Made by a program: the position numbers and the translations under genes. This document shows positions 1-6,286 of a stretch of 6,958 nucleotides of DNA, piece after piece. The notes under the pieces are model-generated. The model was given only the letters and a program-made list of their open reading frames with translations. It was not told the DNA's origin and did not search any database. Within the stretch, counting starts at the first letter, position 1; each line of letters opens with the position of its first letter. The stretch spans positions 1 through 6,958 of the forward strand of contig JAIRML010000260.1 of the NCBI GenBank assembly GCA_031258665.1, in the 5' to 3' direction. This stretch comes from Oscillospiraceae bacterium (lineage in GTDB: Bacteria; Bacillota; Clostridia; Oscillospirales; UBA929).

Positions 1-1895
1 GACTTCTTTTTTAAAATGACGGCGCCGCACAGCGGGCATTCGCCCGGCGTCGGCTCCGAAACGGGCTTTGTGTTCTTGCAGTCCGGCCAGCCGGGGCAAG
101 CCATGAACCGCCCAAAGCGCCCCATCTTGATCACCATTTTCCGGCCGCAGAGCTCGCACGTCACATCGGTGGGCTCGTCCGGAACCTTGTAGCGCTTTTT
201 GTCCTCGCTGGCCGCGCGCACGGCGTCGGAGAAACCCCCGTAAAACTCGGAGAGCATGGCCCGCCAATCTTTGCGGCCCTCCTCGACCTCGTCGAGATAG
301 CCCTCCATGCGGGCCGTAAACGCCACCTCGATGATATCGGTGAACTTTTCCTTCATCATCGCGGTGATCACCTCCCCGAGCGGGGTCGGGTGCAGCGCCT
401 TGCCCTGACGGACAATGTACTCCCGCCCCATGATCGTCGAGATGGTCGGCGCGTAGGTGGACGGCCGGCCGATGCCCTTCTCTTCCATCGCCCGGATGAG
501 GCTGGCCTCGGTGTAACGGGGCGGCGGCTGCGTGAAGTGCTGCGCCGGCGTGACGCCGGCCAGCGTCAGCGTCTCCCCCTGCCGCAGATTCGGCAGCGCG
601 TCGTCCTTCTCGTCGCTCTCGTCGTCGCGCCCCTCCTCATACACGGCCGTGAACCCCGGGAACTTGACCGCGGTATGGTTGGCGCGGAACACGCAGTCCG
701 CCGAGAGCGTGTCGATGGTCAGCGTGTCGTAGACCGCGTTCTCCATCTGACAGGCGACAAAGCGCTCCCAGACCAGCCGGTAGAGCCGGTACTGATCTTG
801 GTTGAGGTTGCCGCGTACCCGCTCCGGCGTCAGGGTGACATCCGACGGACGGATGGCCTCGTGCGCGTCCTGCGCGCCGCCCTTCGTCTTGTAACGGCGG
901 GGCGCCTTGGGGCAGTAACTTTCGCCGTACTGCCCCCGGATGAACGTGCGCACCTGTGTCAGCGCGTCCTCGGAGAGGCGCTGGGAGTCGGTGCGCATGT
1001 ACGTGATGAGGCCCGTGAGCCCGAGGCCCTCGATCTCGACGCCCTCGTAGAGCTGCTGGGCGAGCGCCATTGTGCGGCGCGCGCCCATGTTGCACTTGCG
1101 CGAGGCCTCCTGCTGCAGTGTGGATGTGATGAACGGCGGCGCGGGGGCACGCCGGCGCTCCCCCGTCTTTACATCGTGCACCGAAAACGGGGCGTTTGAG
1201 ACGGCCGCCACCACCGCGTCGGCCTCCGCCTGATTCTTCAGCGTGCGCTTTTCGGTCCGGCTTCCGTAAAAATGCGCCTCAAACCGGCCCGGCCCCTCGA
1301 CACGGTCGAGTGCGACGTCGATGCTCCAATACTCCTCCGGGGTGAAGGCGCGGACCTCCTCCTCGCGGTCGACAACGAGCCGGGTGGCCACCGACTGCAC
1401 CCGGCCGGCGGACAGGCCGGGCCGCACCTTGCGCCACAGCAGCGGGCTGATCTCGTAGCCCACAATGCGGTCGAGTACCCGGCGCGCCTGCTGCGCGTCC
1501 ACCAGATGCTCGTCGATGGCGCGCGGGTGCCTGACGCTCTCCTGCACCACCCTGGGCGTGATCTCGTTGAATGTCACCCGCAGCGCCTTCTCATCCGGCA
1601 GCCCAAGGAGCTCCTTGAGGTGCCACGAGATGGCCTCGCCCTCGCGGTCCGGGTCGGTGGCCAGGTAGACGTACTCCGCCTTGGCCGCCTCGCTCCGCAG
1701 CTCCGCGATGGTCTTTTCCTTGCCCGCGATCGGCTGGTAGTTTATTGTAAATCCGGCGTCCACATCCACGCCCATCGCGGATTTGGGCAGGTCTCGCAGA
1801 TGCCCCATGGTGGCTTTGACCCGGAAATCATTTCCCAGATATTTGCCGATGGTCTTCGCCTTGGCCGGCGACTCCACAATGAGTAGGTTCTTCAT
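1..1895 (-). CDS. topA: DNA topoisomerase I (type IA), 3' end outside window
   Basis: Type IA topoisomerase that relaxes negatively supercoiled DNA by nicking one strand through a 5'-phosphotyrosine link. The frame is open from the ATG at 1895 to the left edge, giving 631 residues without a stop. An N-terminal Toprim domain (about 1-112) begins MKNLLIVESPAKAKTIGKYL, with the metal/acid residue Glu8 and the DxDxE triad at D81, D83 and E85 (ATDPDREGE). The catalytic tyrosine is Y299 in LITYMRTDSQ, and the conserved HEAIRPS segment has His345. The C-terminal part carries a four-cysteine zinc finger (C580, C583, C600, C606) and the start of a second (C620, C623) that the window edge cuts. Family proteins of about 690 residues suggest roughly 60 residues are missing. 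The start is fixed by AGGAGG six bases upstream. It lies 63 bp downstream of dprA, a gene order common in Bacillota, so co-transcription is likely. Nothing in the sequence looks degenerate. Confidence 0.98.
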   Translation of the reverse strand, partial: MKNLLIVESPAKAKTIGKYLGNDFRVKATMGHLRDLPKSAMGVDVDAGFTINYQPIAGKEKTIAELRSEAAKAEYVYLATDPDREGEAISWHLKELLGLPDEKALRVTFNEITPRVVQESVRHPRAIDEHLVDAQQARRVLDRIVGYEISPLLWRKVRPGLSAGRVQSVATRLVVDREEEVRAFTPEEYWSIDVALDRVEGPGRFEAHFYGSRTEKRTLKNQAEADAVVAAVSNAPFSVHDVKTGERRRAPAPPFITSTLQQEASRKCNMGARRTMALAQQLYEGVEIEGLGLTGLITYMRTDSQRLSEDALTQVRTFIRGQYGESYCPKAPRRYKTKGGAQDAHEAIRPSDVTLTPERVRGNLNQDQYRLYRLVWERFVACQMENAVYDTLTIDTLSADCVFRANHTAVKFPGFTAVYEEGRDDESDEKDDALPNLRQGETLTLAGVTPAQHFTQPPPRYTEASLIRAMEEKGIGRPSTYAPTISTIMGREYIVRQGKALHPTPLGEVITAMMKEKFTDIIEVAFTARMEGYLDEVEEGRKDWRAMLSEFYGGFSDAVRAASEDKKRYKVPDEPTDVTCELCGRKMVIKMGRFGRFMACPGWPDCKNTKPVSEPTPGECPLCGAVILKKK

Positions 1896-1900
1896 GTGAT

Positions 1901-1907
1901 TCCTCCT
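1901..1907 (-). promoter_or_regulatory. Ribosome binding site of topA
   Basis: On the minus strand this reads AGGAGGA and sits 6 nt before the ATG at 1895 (counted from AGGAGG). It is a full match to the anti-Shine-Dalgarno consensus and fixes the topA start. The rest of the 63-bp dprA-topA gap shows no promoter or terminator that I can support. Confidence 0.85.
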
Positions 1908-1958
1908 GCGGCCGGGCGCCCCTGCCCAAAGCTGTCTCCAGCCGGCCTTTCGTCTGTA

Positions 1959-3164
1959 TCAGGCCCGCCCCTCGGCGAGCTGGAAGCGTTTCCCGGGCAG
2001 GGATTCCGCCCGGTCCTGCAGCTCCAGCGTCGTGAGTGCGCGCAACACACGGGCGGCGGGCAGCCCTGTGGCCTCTACGATCTCGTCCACATGGCGCGGC
2101 GCGCCCGCCACGGCGATCAGCACCGCCTGCGCGTCCTCGTCCAGGCCCGCCAGCATGGTCCCGAGGTCCGTCACCCGCGGGGCCGGTTCGGCCTCCGCCG
2201 GCGGCCTCTCCCCCGCCGACGGCCGGACGCGCCGGGCCTCTCCCCGGACCTCCGTCGCCTCCGCCGGCGGCGCGGCGCGGCGCGGACGGATCTTGTGGGG
2301 GTAGAGCGCGGCGTATTCCTCCAAGATGTCGCCGGGGCCCGTCACGAGCTGCGCGCCCTCGCGGATCAGCCGGTTGCACCCGGCGCTCTCCGGGACGTCG
2401 ATGTTGCCCGGCACCGCAAACACGTCGCGGCCCTGCTCGACCGCGTGGGCGGCCGTGATCAGCGCGCCCGAGCGCACCGGAGCCTCCACCACCAGCACAC
2501 CCAGCGACAGACCGCTGAGGATCCGGTTGCGGGCCGGAAAGTGCCCGGCGAGCGGCGGCGTGCCCGGCGGGTACTCGCTCACGAGGGCGCCCACCGCCGC
2601 GATGTCCTCGTAGAGCGCCCGGTTCTCGGCCGGATAGGGCATGTCCGCGCCACAGCCCAGCACAGCCACGGTGGACGCGCCGGCACGCAGCGCGGCCCGG
2701 TGGGCGTGTGCGTCGACGCCGCGCGCGAGGCCGGAGACGATGAGCATCCCCGCGCGCGCCAACGCGTGGGAGAGCCGCTCGGCCGCCTGGGCGCCGTAGG
2801 GTGTGGCGCGGCGCGAACCGACCACGGTCAGCGCCGCCTCCTCGTCGAAGACGGGCAGACGGCCCTTGAGATACAGCGTGCAGGGCGGCGCGTAGATGTT
2901 TTTCAGCCGCTCCGGGTAGTCCGCGTCCTGCCAGGTGAGGACACGGAGCCCGGCCAGGCTGCACTGCTCCAGGATGCGCTCGGCCGGGTCGAGGTCGTGC
3001 CGGAGGATCTCCTCGCGCTGCGGCGCGCCGATCTCCGGCGCGGCACGCAGGGCCTCCTCGTCGGCAAAGAACAGATTTTCGGGTGTCCCGAACCGCTCGG
3101 CGGCCGCAAACGCCCCCGCCGCTCCCAGCGAGCGCAGCGCGCTCAACCAGACCCAATACTTCAT
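1959..3164 (-). CDS. dprA: DNA-processing protein DprA (Smf family)
   Basis: DprA binds incoming single-stranded DNA in the cytoplasm and loads RecA on it during natural transformation; it is also kept in many bacteria not known to be competent. The product is 401 residues. An N-terminal helical region (about 1-70) is followed by the Rossmann-like DprA core (about 75-285), which shows VVGSRRATPYG (114-124), SGLARGVDAHAHRAAL (144-159), GCGADMPYPAEN (170-181), SEYPPGTPP (196-204), FPARNRILSGLS (209-220), VVEAPVRSGALITAA (225-239) and GRDVFAVPGNI (245-255). A Pro/Ala/Arg-rich linker (about 292-338) leads to a C-terminal winged-helix-like domain (about 341-397). The open frame continues far upstream with no similarity to the family; the ATG at 3164 starts the normal N-terminus MKYWVWLSAL. 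No strong ribosome binding site precedes it, and a GTG three codons earlier (3173) is possible. Upstream lies the repeat-bearing gap, downstream topA. Confidence 0.97.
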   Translation of the reverse strand: MKYWVWLSALRSLGAAGAFAAAERFGTPENLFFADEEALRAAPEIGAPQREEILRHDLDPAERILEQCSLAGLRVLTWQDADYPERLKNIYAPPCTLYLKGRLPVFDEEAALTVVGSRRATPYGAQAAERLSHALARAGMLIVSGLARGVDAHAHRAALRAGASTVAVLGCGADMPYPAENRALYEDIAAVGALVSEYPPGTPPLAGHFPARNRILSGLSLGVLVVEAPVRSGALITAAHAVEQGRDVFAVPGNIDVPESAGCNRLIREGAQLVTGPGDILEEYAALYPHKIRPRRAAPPAEATEVRGEARRVRPSAGERPPAEAEPAPRVTDLGTMLAGLDEDAQAVLIAVAGAPRHVDEIVEATGLPAARVLRALTTLELQDRAESLPGKRFQLAEGRA

Positions 3165-3177
3165 AGCCGCCACACCA

Positions 3178-3197
3178 TCACCGACCTTCACCGACCT
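3178..3197. repeat. 10-bp tandem duplication before dprA
   Basis: TCACCGACCT occurs twice back to back on the plus strand (AGGTCGGTGA twice on the minus strand), ending 14 bp before the dprA ATG. It occupies the place where a ribosome binding site would be expected, and AGGT in each copy is the nearest purine-rich element. Whether it matters for translation is unknown; a simple slippage duplication is the default explanation. Confidence 0.7.
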
Positions 3198-3232
3198 TTT
3201 TGGCGCACTCCGCCCGCTCCGCCACACATGCA

Positions 3233-3309
3233 ACCAATGTGGGTTGCCCCTGCAACCCGTACCCAAATTCTTATTTTTTGCTGCCGCTTCGCGGCAACAA
3301 GGCGCTATC
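3233..3309. repeat. Dispersed two-palindrome repeat, left copy
   Basis: This 77-bp element matches 6296-6373 at about 67 of 78 aligned columns (hand alignment: nine transitions, one transversion, one 1-base gap). On the plus strand it has palindrome A (GGGTTGC, loop CCCT, GCAACCC; 3241-3258, extendable to 3238-3261 with two G-T wobbles). A T-rich tract follows (3267-3279), then palindrome B (TGCCGC, loop TTC, GCGGCA; 3282-3296), then GGCGCTATC. It starts 9 bp past the stop codon of the RNA methyltransferase and fills half of the 154-bp gap before dprA. An extra GCAACC just outside (3230-3235) could pair with the GGGTTGC arm instead. It does not look like a canonical terminator on the transcribed strand, because the T-rich tract becomes A-rich there. 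Its origin, whether REP-like, MITE-like or functional RNA, is unknown. Confidence 0.85.
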
Positions 3310-3318
3310 CATTTGTCT

Positions 3319-4089
3319 TCAACTTTGTGCCCCACCCACCGTCCACGCATAGAGGAGGACGGCCGCCGCCGCCGCCACGCCCAAGGAGTCCCAGCCCGGG
3401 CGAAGCGGGATCCACACCGCCTTGTCCGCACGCGCCAGCAATGCCTCGGAGAGGCCCTCGCCCTCATGGCCCAGCAGGAGCACCATGTCCGGCGGGAGGG
3501 CGGCCGCGGCCAGAGGCCGCGCCCCGGCGCGGCGCGCGGCGGCATATATGGGCATCTGAACACCGGCGAGCAGGGCCGCCGGGTCGTCTGTCTCCCAGAC
3601 GCGCTGGCAGAAGCAGGCGCCCATGCCGGCGCGGACAGCCTTGGGGGCAAAGGGGTCGGCGCAGCCGGGGCCCAGCCAGACGGCGTCCGCCCCAAAGGCC
3701 GCGGCGCTGCGCAAAATCGAGCCGACATTGCCGGGGTCCTGCACCCTGTCCAACAGCAGGTGCCGGCCAGCCACGGGCGGCGCGGGCGGCGCAGTCTGGG
3801 GCAGGCGGCAGGTGAACACCACGCCCTGCGGCGTGACAGCAGGCGACACGCTGCGCAACAGACGCTCCGGCGCCTCCAGCACGCGCGTGCCCGGCGGCAG
3901 CCGCGGCAAGTCCGCCCCCTCGGCGCAGACCACGGTGACAGGCGAAACGCCGGCCGCCAGCGCCTCGCGCAGCAGCGTATACCCGTCGCACAGAAAGAGT
4001 TCGGCCAGGCGCCGGTCTGCGCGCGCGCCCTGGAGCTTTCGCATCTGTTTCAGCGCCGCGTTGTCGCGGCTCGTGACGCGCTCTCTCAC
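3319..4089 (-). CDS. TrmH/SpoU-family RNA 2'-O-methyltransferase
   Basis: Predicted S-adenosylmethionine-dependent ribose 2'-O-methyltransferase of the SPOUT class acting on rRNA or tRNA; the exact target cannot be read from sequence. The product is 256 residues, normal for the single-copy Bacillota family. A substrate-binding N-terminal domain (about 1-100: SRDNAALKQMRKL, then LCDGYTLLREAL) precedes the trefoil-knot domain. Motif 1 is LLDRVQDPGNVGSILRSAAA with N121 and R127, motif 2 is GHEGEGL with E209, and motif 3 is IPLRPGWDSLGV with S235. Motif 3 normally reads SLN; here the Asn is Gly237 (codon GGC), which is unusual. The start is a GTG at 4089, 10 nt after the lysS stop, with only a weak GGGG upstream; no better in-frame start fits the family N-terminus. 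Tight spacing implies co-transcription with, and perhaps translational coupling to, lysS. Confidence 0.92.
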   Translation of the reverse strand: MRERVTSRDNAALKQMRKLQGARADRRLAELFLCDGYTLLREALAAGVSPVTVVCAEGADLPRLPPGTRVLEAPERLLRSVSPAVTPQGVVFTCRLPQTAPPAPPVAGRHLLLDRVQDPGNVGSILRSAAAFGADAVWLGPGCADPFAPKAVRAGMGACFCQRVWETDDPAALLAGVQMPIYAAARRAGARPLAAAALPPDMVLLLGHEGEGLSEALLARADKAVWIPLRPGWDSLGVAAAAAVLLYAWTVGGAQS

Positions 4090-4099
4090 CGCCCCGCGC

Positions 4100-5587
4100 T
4101 CACTCGACCGGTTTCATCGTGGGGAAGAGCAGCACGTCCCGGATCGAGGGGCTGTCCGTGAGTAGCATGACCAGGCGGTCGATCCCGATGCCGCAGCCGC
4201 CCGTCGGCGGCATGCCATACTCGAGTGCCGTGAGAAAATCCTCGTCCATCATGCCGGCCTCCTCGTCGCCCGCGGTCCGCAGCGCCGCCTGGCGCACGAA
4301 GCGCTCCCGCTGGTCCAGCGGGTCATTGAGCTCCGAGAAAGCGTTGGCAAACTCCCGCCCCGTGATAAAGAGCTCAAACCGGTCCGTCAGCCTGGGGTCG
4401 TCGGCGCATCGCTTGGCCAGCGGCGACACCTCCACCGGGTGCCGCGTGATGAACGTCGGCTGACACAGCTTGTCCTCCACGCGCCGATCGAAGCACGCAT
4501 ACAGCCACTCGCCCCAAGAGAGACCCGGCTGCGCCTCGATGCCGAGGGACGCGGCCGCGCGGGCCGCCTCCTCCGCCGTCGAAAACGAGAGAAAATCCAC
4601 CCCCGTGTACTCCTTCACGGCGCCGGCCATGGACAGGCGGCGCCAGGGAAGCGTCAAGTCGACCGTCTCGCCCTGGTAGACAACCTGACGCCGGCCCAAC
4701 ACCACAGAGGTCACGTGGGCCAGCATCTGCTCGGTCAGCGCCAGAATGCCGCCGCAGTCCTGGTACGCCTCGTAAAATTCGATCGTTGTGAATTCCGGGT
4801 TGTGTTTGACGCTCATGCCCTCATTGCGAAACAGCCGCCCGATCTCGTACACCCGCTCAAATCCGCCCACAATCAGCCGCTTCAGGTGCAGCTCGGTGGC
4901 GATACGCAGGTACATGTCGAGGCCCAGCGTGTTGTGATGGGTGACAAAGGGGCGCGCGGTGGCGCCGCCGGAGACCGTGCTCAGCACCGGTGTCTCGACC
5001 TCGAGGTAACCGCGGGCGTCCAAGAAAGCCCGAATGGCTCGAATCACTTTCGAGCGGACCTCGAAGGTGCGGCGCACCTCGGGGTTCATGATGAGATCGA
5101 CGTAGCGCTGGCGGTAGCGCAGGTCCGTGTCCGTCAGGCCGTGGAACTTCTCCGGCAGCGGACGCAGGGACTTGGCGAGCAGGGTGACGGCCGTGCCGTG
5201 GACGGAGATCTCCCCCCGGCGGGTGCGGAACACCGTGCCGGTCACGCCGACGATGTCTCCGATGTCCATCCGCTTGAAACGCGCGAAGGCCTCTTCGCCC
5301 AGGTCGTCCACCTTGAGATAGAGCTGGATGCGCCCGGCGCCGTCGAGCAGGTCGCAGAAAAATGCCTTGCCCATGTCCCGTTTGGACAGGATACGGCCCG
5401 CCAATGAGACGCTCTGCCCCTCCCGCTCGGCAAACTGCTCCACAATCTCGGCGCTGTGCGCCGTCACATCAAAGCGTGTCAATACATAGGGGTCACGGCC
5501 CTCCTGCCGCAAAGCGGTCAGCTTGTCCCGCCGGATCTGCAGCAGTTCCGACAGCGGGGCGGCCTGCGTGTTGTCTTGTTCCGACAC
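4100..5587 (-). CDS. lysS: Lysine--tRNA ligase, class II
   Basis: Cytoplasmic class IIb lysyl-tRNA synthetase that joins lysine to tRNA-Lys using ATP. It has 495 residues, the usual length. The N-terminal OB-fold anticodon-binding domain (about 55-145) contains VSLAGRILSKRDMGKAFF and IGDIVGVTGTVFRTRRGEIS. Then come the catalytic motifs: motif 1 near EVRSKVIRAIRAFLDARGYL and VETPVL, motif 2 in YEIGRLFRNEGMSVKHNPEF with R254, and motif 3 in GCGIGIDRLVMLLTDSPSIR with R471. The frame has an in-frame ATG at 5602, but the bases between it and the GTG at 5587 are themselves a strong ribosome binding site (GGAGGAG, 5 nt before GTG). I therefore take the GTG as the start and MSEQDNTQAAPLSELLQIRR as the N-terminus. 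It follows greA by 57 bp and precedes the methyltransferase by 10 nt, so the three probably form one transcription unit. Confidence 0.99.
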   Translation of the reverse strand: MSEQDNTQAAPLSELLQIRRDKLTALRQEGRDPYVLTRFDVTAHSAEIVEQFAEREGQSVSLAGRILSKRDMGKAFFCDLLDGAGRIQLYLKVDDLGEEAFARFKRMDIGDIVGVTGTVFRTRRGEISVHGTAVTLLAKSLRPLPEKFHGLTDTDLRYRQRYVDLIMNPEVRRTFEVRSKVIRAIRAFLDARGYLEVETPVLSTVSGGATARPFVTHHNTLGLDMYLRIATELHLKRLIVGGFERVYEIGRLFRNEGMSVKHNPEFTTIEFYEAYQDCGGILALTEQMLAHVTSVVLGRRQVVYQGETVDLTLPWRRLSMAGAVKEYTGVDFLSFSTAEEAARAAASLGIEAQPGLSWGEWLYACFDRRVEDKLCQPTFITRHPVEVSPLAKRCADDPRLTDRFELFITGREFANAFSELNDPLDQRERFVRQAALRTAGDEEAGMMDEDFLTALEYGMPPTGGCGIGIDRLVMLLTDSPSIRDVLLFPTMKPVE

Positions 5588-5592
5588 GTGGT

Positions 5593-5599
5593 CTCCTCC
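5593..5599 (-). promoter_or_regulatory. Ribosome binding site of lysS
   Basis: GGAGGAG on the minus strand, 5 nt before the GTG at 5587. It lies inside the longer open frame starting at the ATG at 5602, which argues that translation begins at GTG and that the five extra N-terminal codons are not used. Confidence 0.85.
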
Positions 5600-5612
5600 C
5601 ATAACCCACGAA

Positions 5613-5633
5613 CGGCCACGGAACCCGTGGCCG
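5613..5633 (-). other. Perfect 9-bp hairpin between greA and lysS
   Basis: CGGCCACGG and CCGTGGCCG pair fully around a 3-nt loop (GTT on the minus strand). It lies 11 bp after the greA stop and 13 nt before the lysS ribosome binding site. On the transcribed strand it is followed by TTCGTGGG rather than a run of T, so it is not a standard intrinsic terminator. An RNA stem that stabilises the upstream message, marks a processing point or tunes greA:lysS expression is plausible but unproven. On the opposite strand a TTTTT run lies about 7 bp past the stem, too far for a good terminator. Confidence 0.75.
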
Positions 5634-5644
5634 CCGCCGGTTTT

Positions 5645-6118
5645 TCAAATCTGGATGTCGAGAATGCGATATCGCAGCACGCCGGCGGGCACTTCCAGCG
5701 AGATCTCCTCGCCCACCCGGCTGCCGACCAGCGCGCGCCCAAACGGGGACTCGTCCGAGATGCGGTTCTCCAGCGGGTTCGCCTCCTGCGAACCGACCAC
5801 CGCGTACTCCTCCCGCTCCTGTGCGTCGAGGTCCAGCACACTGACGCGGCAACCGGCCACCACCTGGTCGGTGTTTAGATTGCCCGGCTGCAGCACCACG
5901 GCGTGCGCGATGATGTCCTCCAGCTCCACCATGCGGGAGAACACGCGCCCCTGCTCGTTCTTTGCCTCGTCATATTCGCTGTTTTCCGACAGATCGCCAA
6001 AGGACCGCGCTTCCTTGATCTGCTCGGCCACCTCTCTCTCTCGGACAGTCCGCAGATAATTCAGTTCGTCCTGCAGGTTTTGGAGCCTTTCTTGCGTGAG
6101 TTTGTACTGTTTTTGCAT
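5645..6118 (-). CDS. greA: Transcription elongation factor GreA
   Basis: GreA enters the RNA polymerase secondary channel and stimulates cleavage of backtracked transcripts, rescuing stalled elongation complexes. The product is 157 residues, the typical size. Residues 1-75 are the antiparallel coiled coil (LTQERLQNLQDELNYLRTVR), with the acidic tip GDLSENSEYDEAKNEQ carrying D42 and E45, equivalent to the metal-chelating acidic residues of E. coli GreA. Residues about 80-157 form the FKBP-like domain with NPLENRISDESPFGRALVGS and the signature VGEEISLEVPAG. A GTG three codons upstream (6127) keeps the frame open, but AGGTGAGG lies directly before the ATG at 6118 and nothing comparable precedes the GTG, so I chose ATG. 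It is the first gene after the promoter at 6245-6273 and is followed by lysS, a pairing common in Clostridia. Confidence 0.98.
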   Translation of the reverse strand: MQKQYKLTQERLQNLQDELNYLRTVREREVAEQIKEARSFGDLSENSEYDEAKNEQGRVFSRMVELEDIIAHAVVLQPGNLNTDQVVAGCRVSVLDLDAQEREEYAVVGSQEANPLENRISDESPFGRALVGSRVGEEISLEVPAGVLRYRILDIQI

Positions 6119-6238
6119 TGTCCTCACCTATTTCGTGGCGACTGGCGCCGGAAAGTCATTTGACACTTGAACCATATATCGTTACAAACCGGCCCGGACT
6201 ATACCCCCGCGCCTTTGCCGGGCGCCCACATCACATTA
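6119..6238 (-). other. Predicted greA 5' leader
   Basis: About 120 nt lie between the predicted start site and the greA ATG. Two short stems overlap and so exclude each other: GCCCGG with CCGGGC (6218-6223 and 6192-6197) and GCGCC with GGCGC (6221-6225 and 6209-6213). I recognise no riboswitch, T-box or protein-leader consensus. The length leaves room for regulation, but the sequence alone does not show any. Confidence 0.4.
6122..6129 (-). promoter_or_regulatory. Ribosome binding site of greA
   Basis: AGGTGAGG on the minus strand, before the ATG at 6118. AGGTG is spaced 6 nt from the ATG and GAGG 3 nt. It overlaps the in-frame GTG at 6127 and so favours the ATG as start. Confidence 0.7.
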
Positions 6239-6244
6239 TACATG

Positions 6245-6273
6245 AGTATAGTAATTTCCCCCGCATTTGTCAA
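6245..6273 (-). promoter_or_regulatory. Sigma-A type promoter of the greA-lysS unit
   Basis: On the minus strand the -35 box TTGACA (6268-6273) is a perfect consensus, the spacer is exactly 17 bp, and the -10 box TATACT (6245-6250) matches five of six bases. Transcription should start near 6238, leaving a leader of about 120 nt before the greA ATG. A perfect TATAAT lies 10 bp further down (6235-6240) but has no -35 box at a suitable distance. The promoter begins 14 bp after the stop of the upstream gene. No start site has been measured, so this is a consensus match only. Confidence 0.85.
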
Positions 6274-6286
6274 GGGCTGAGAAATG

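Noticed and set aside
3282..3296. Palindrome B as an intrinsic terminator of the methyltransferase transcript
   Set aside because: On the transcribed minus strand the stem is followed by A-rich, not T-rich, sequence. On the plus strand the T-run comes before the stem. Neither orientation gives a canonical terminator.
3165..3728. N-terminal extension of the dprA frame upstream to 3728
   Set aside because: The extension crosses the intergenic repeat and runs through the methyltransferase gene in another frame, and it has no DprA similarity. The family N-terminus begins at the ATG at 3164.
1896..3815. 639-residue plus-strand open frame
   Set aside because: It lies opposite dprA and part of the methyltransferase, has low-complexity Arg/Pro/Gly content and no recognisable motif. 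Long antisense frames are expected in GC-rich coding DNA.
2935..4161. 408-residue plus-strand open frame across the dprA-methyltransferase gap
   Set aside because: It spans two well-supported minus-strand genes and the repeat, and its composition is typical of antisense frames.
4439..5407. 322-residue plus-strand open frame opposite lysS
   Set aside because: It is a shadow of lysS, which shows all class II synthetase motifs on the minus strand. The plus-strand product has no recognisable domain.
5588..5602. ATG at 5602 as the lysS start
   Set aside because: The five extra codons are the strong ribosome binding site of the GTG at 5587, and no comparable site precedes the ATG.
6119..6238. T-box or riboswitch in the greA leader
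   Set aside because: No T-box consensus, specifier stem or recognisable riboswitch core is visible, and the first gene is greA rather than a synthetase or metabolic gene.
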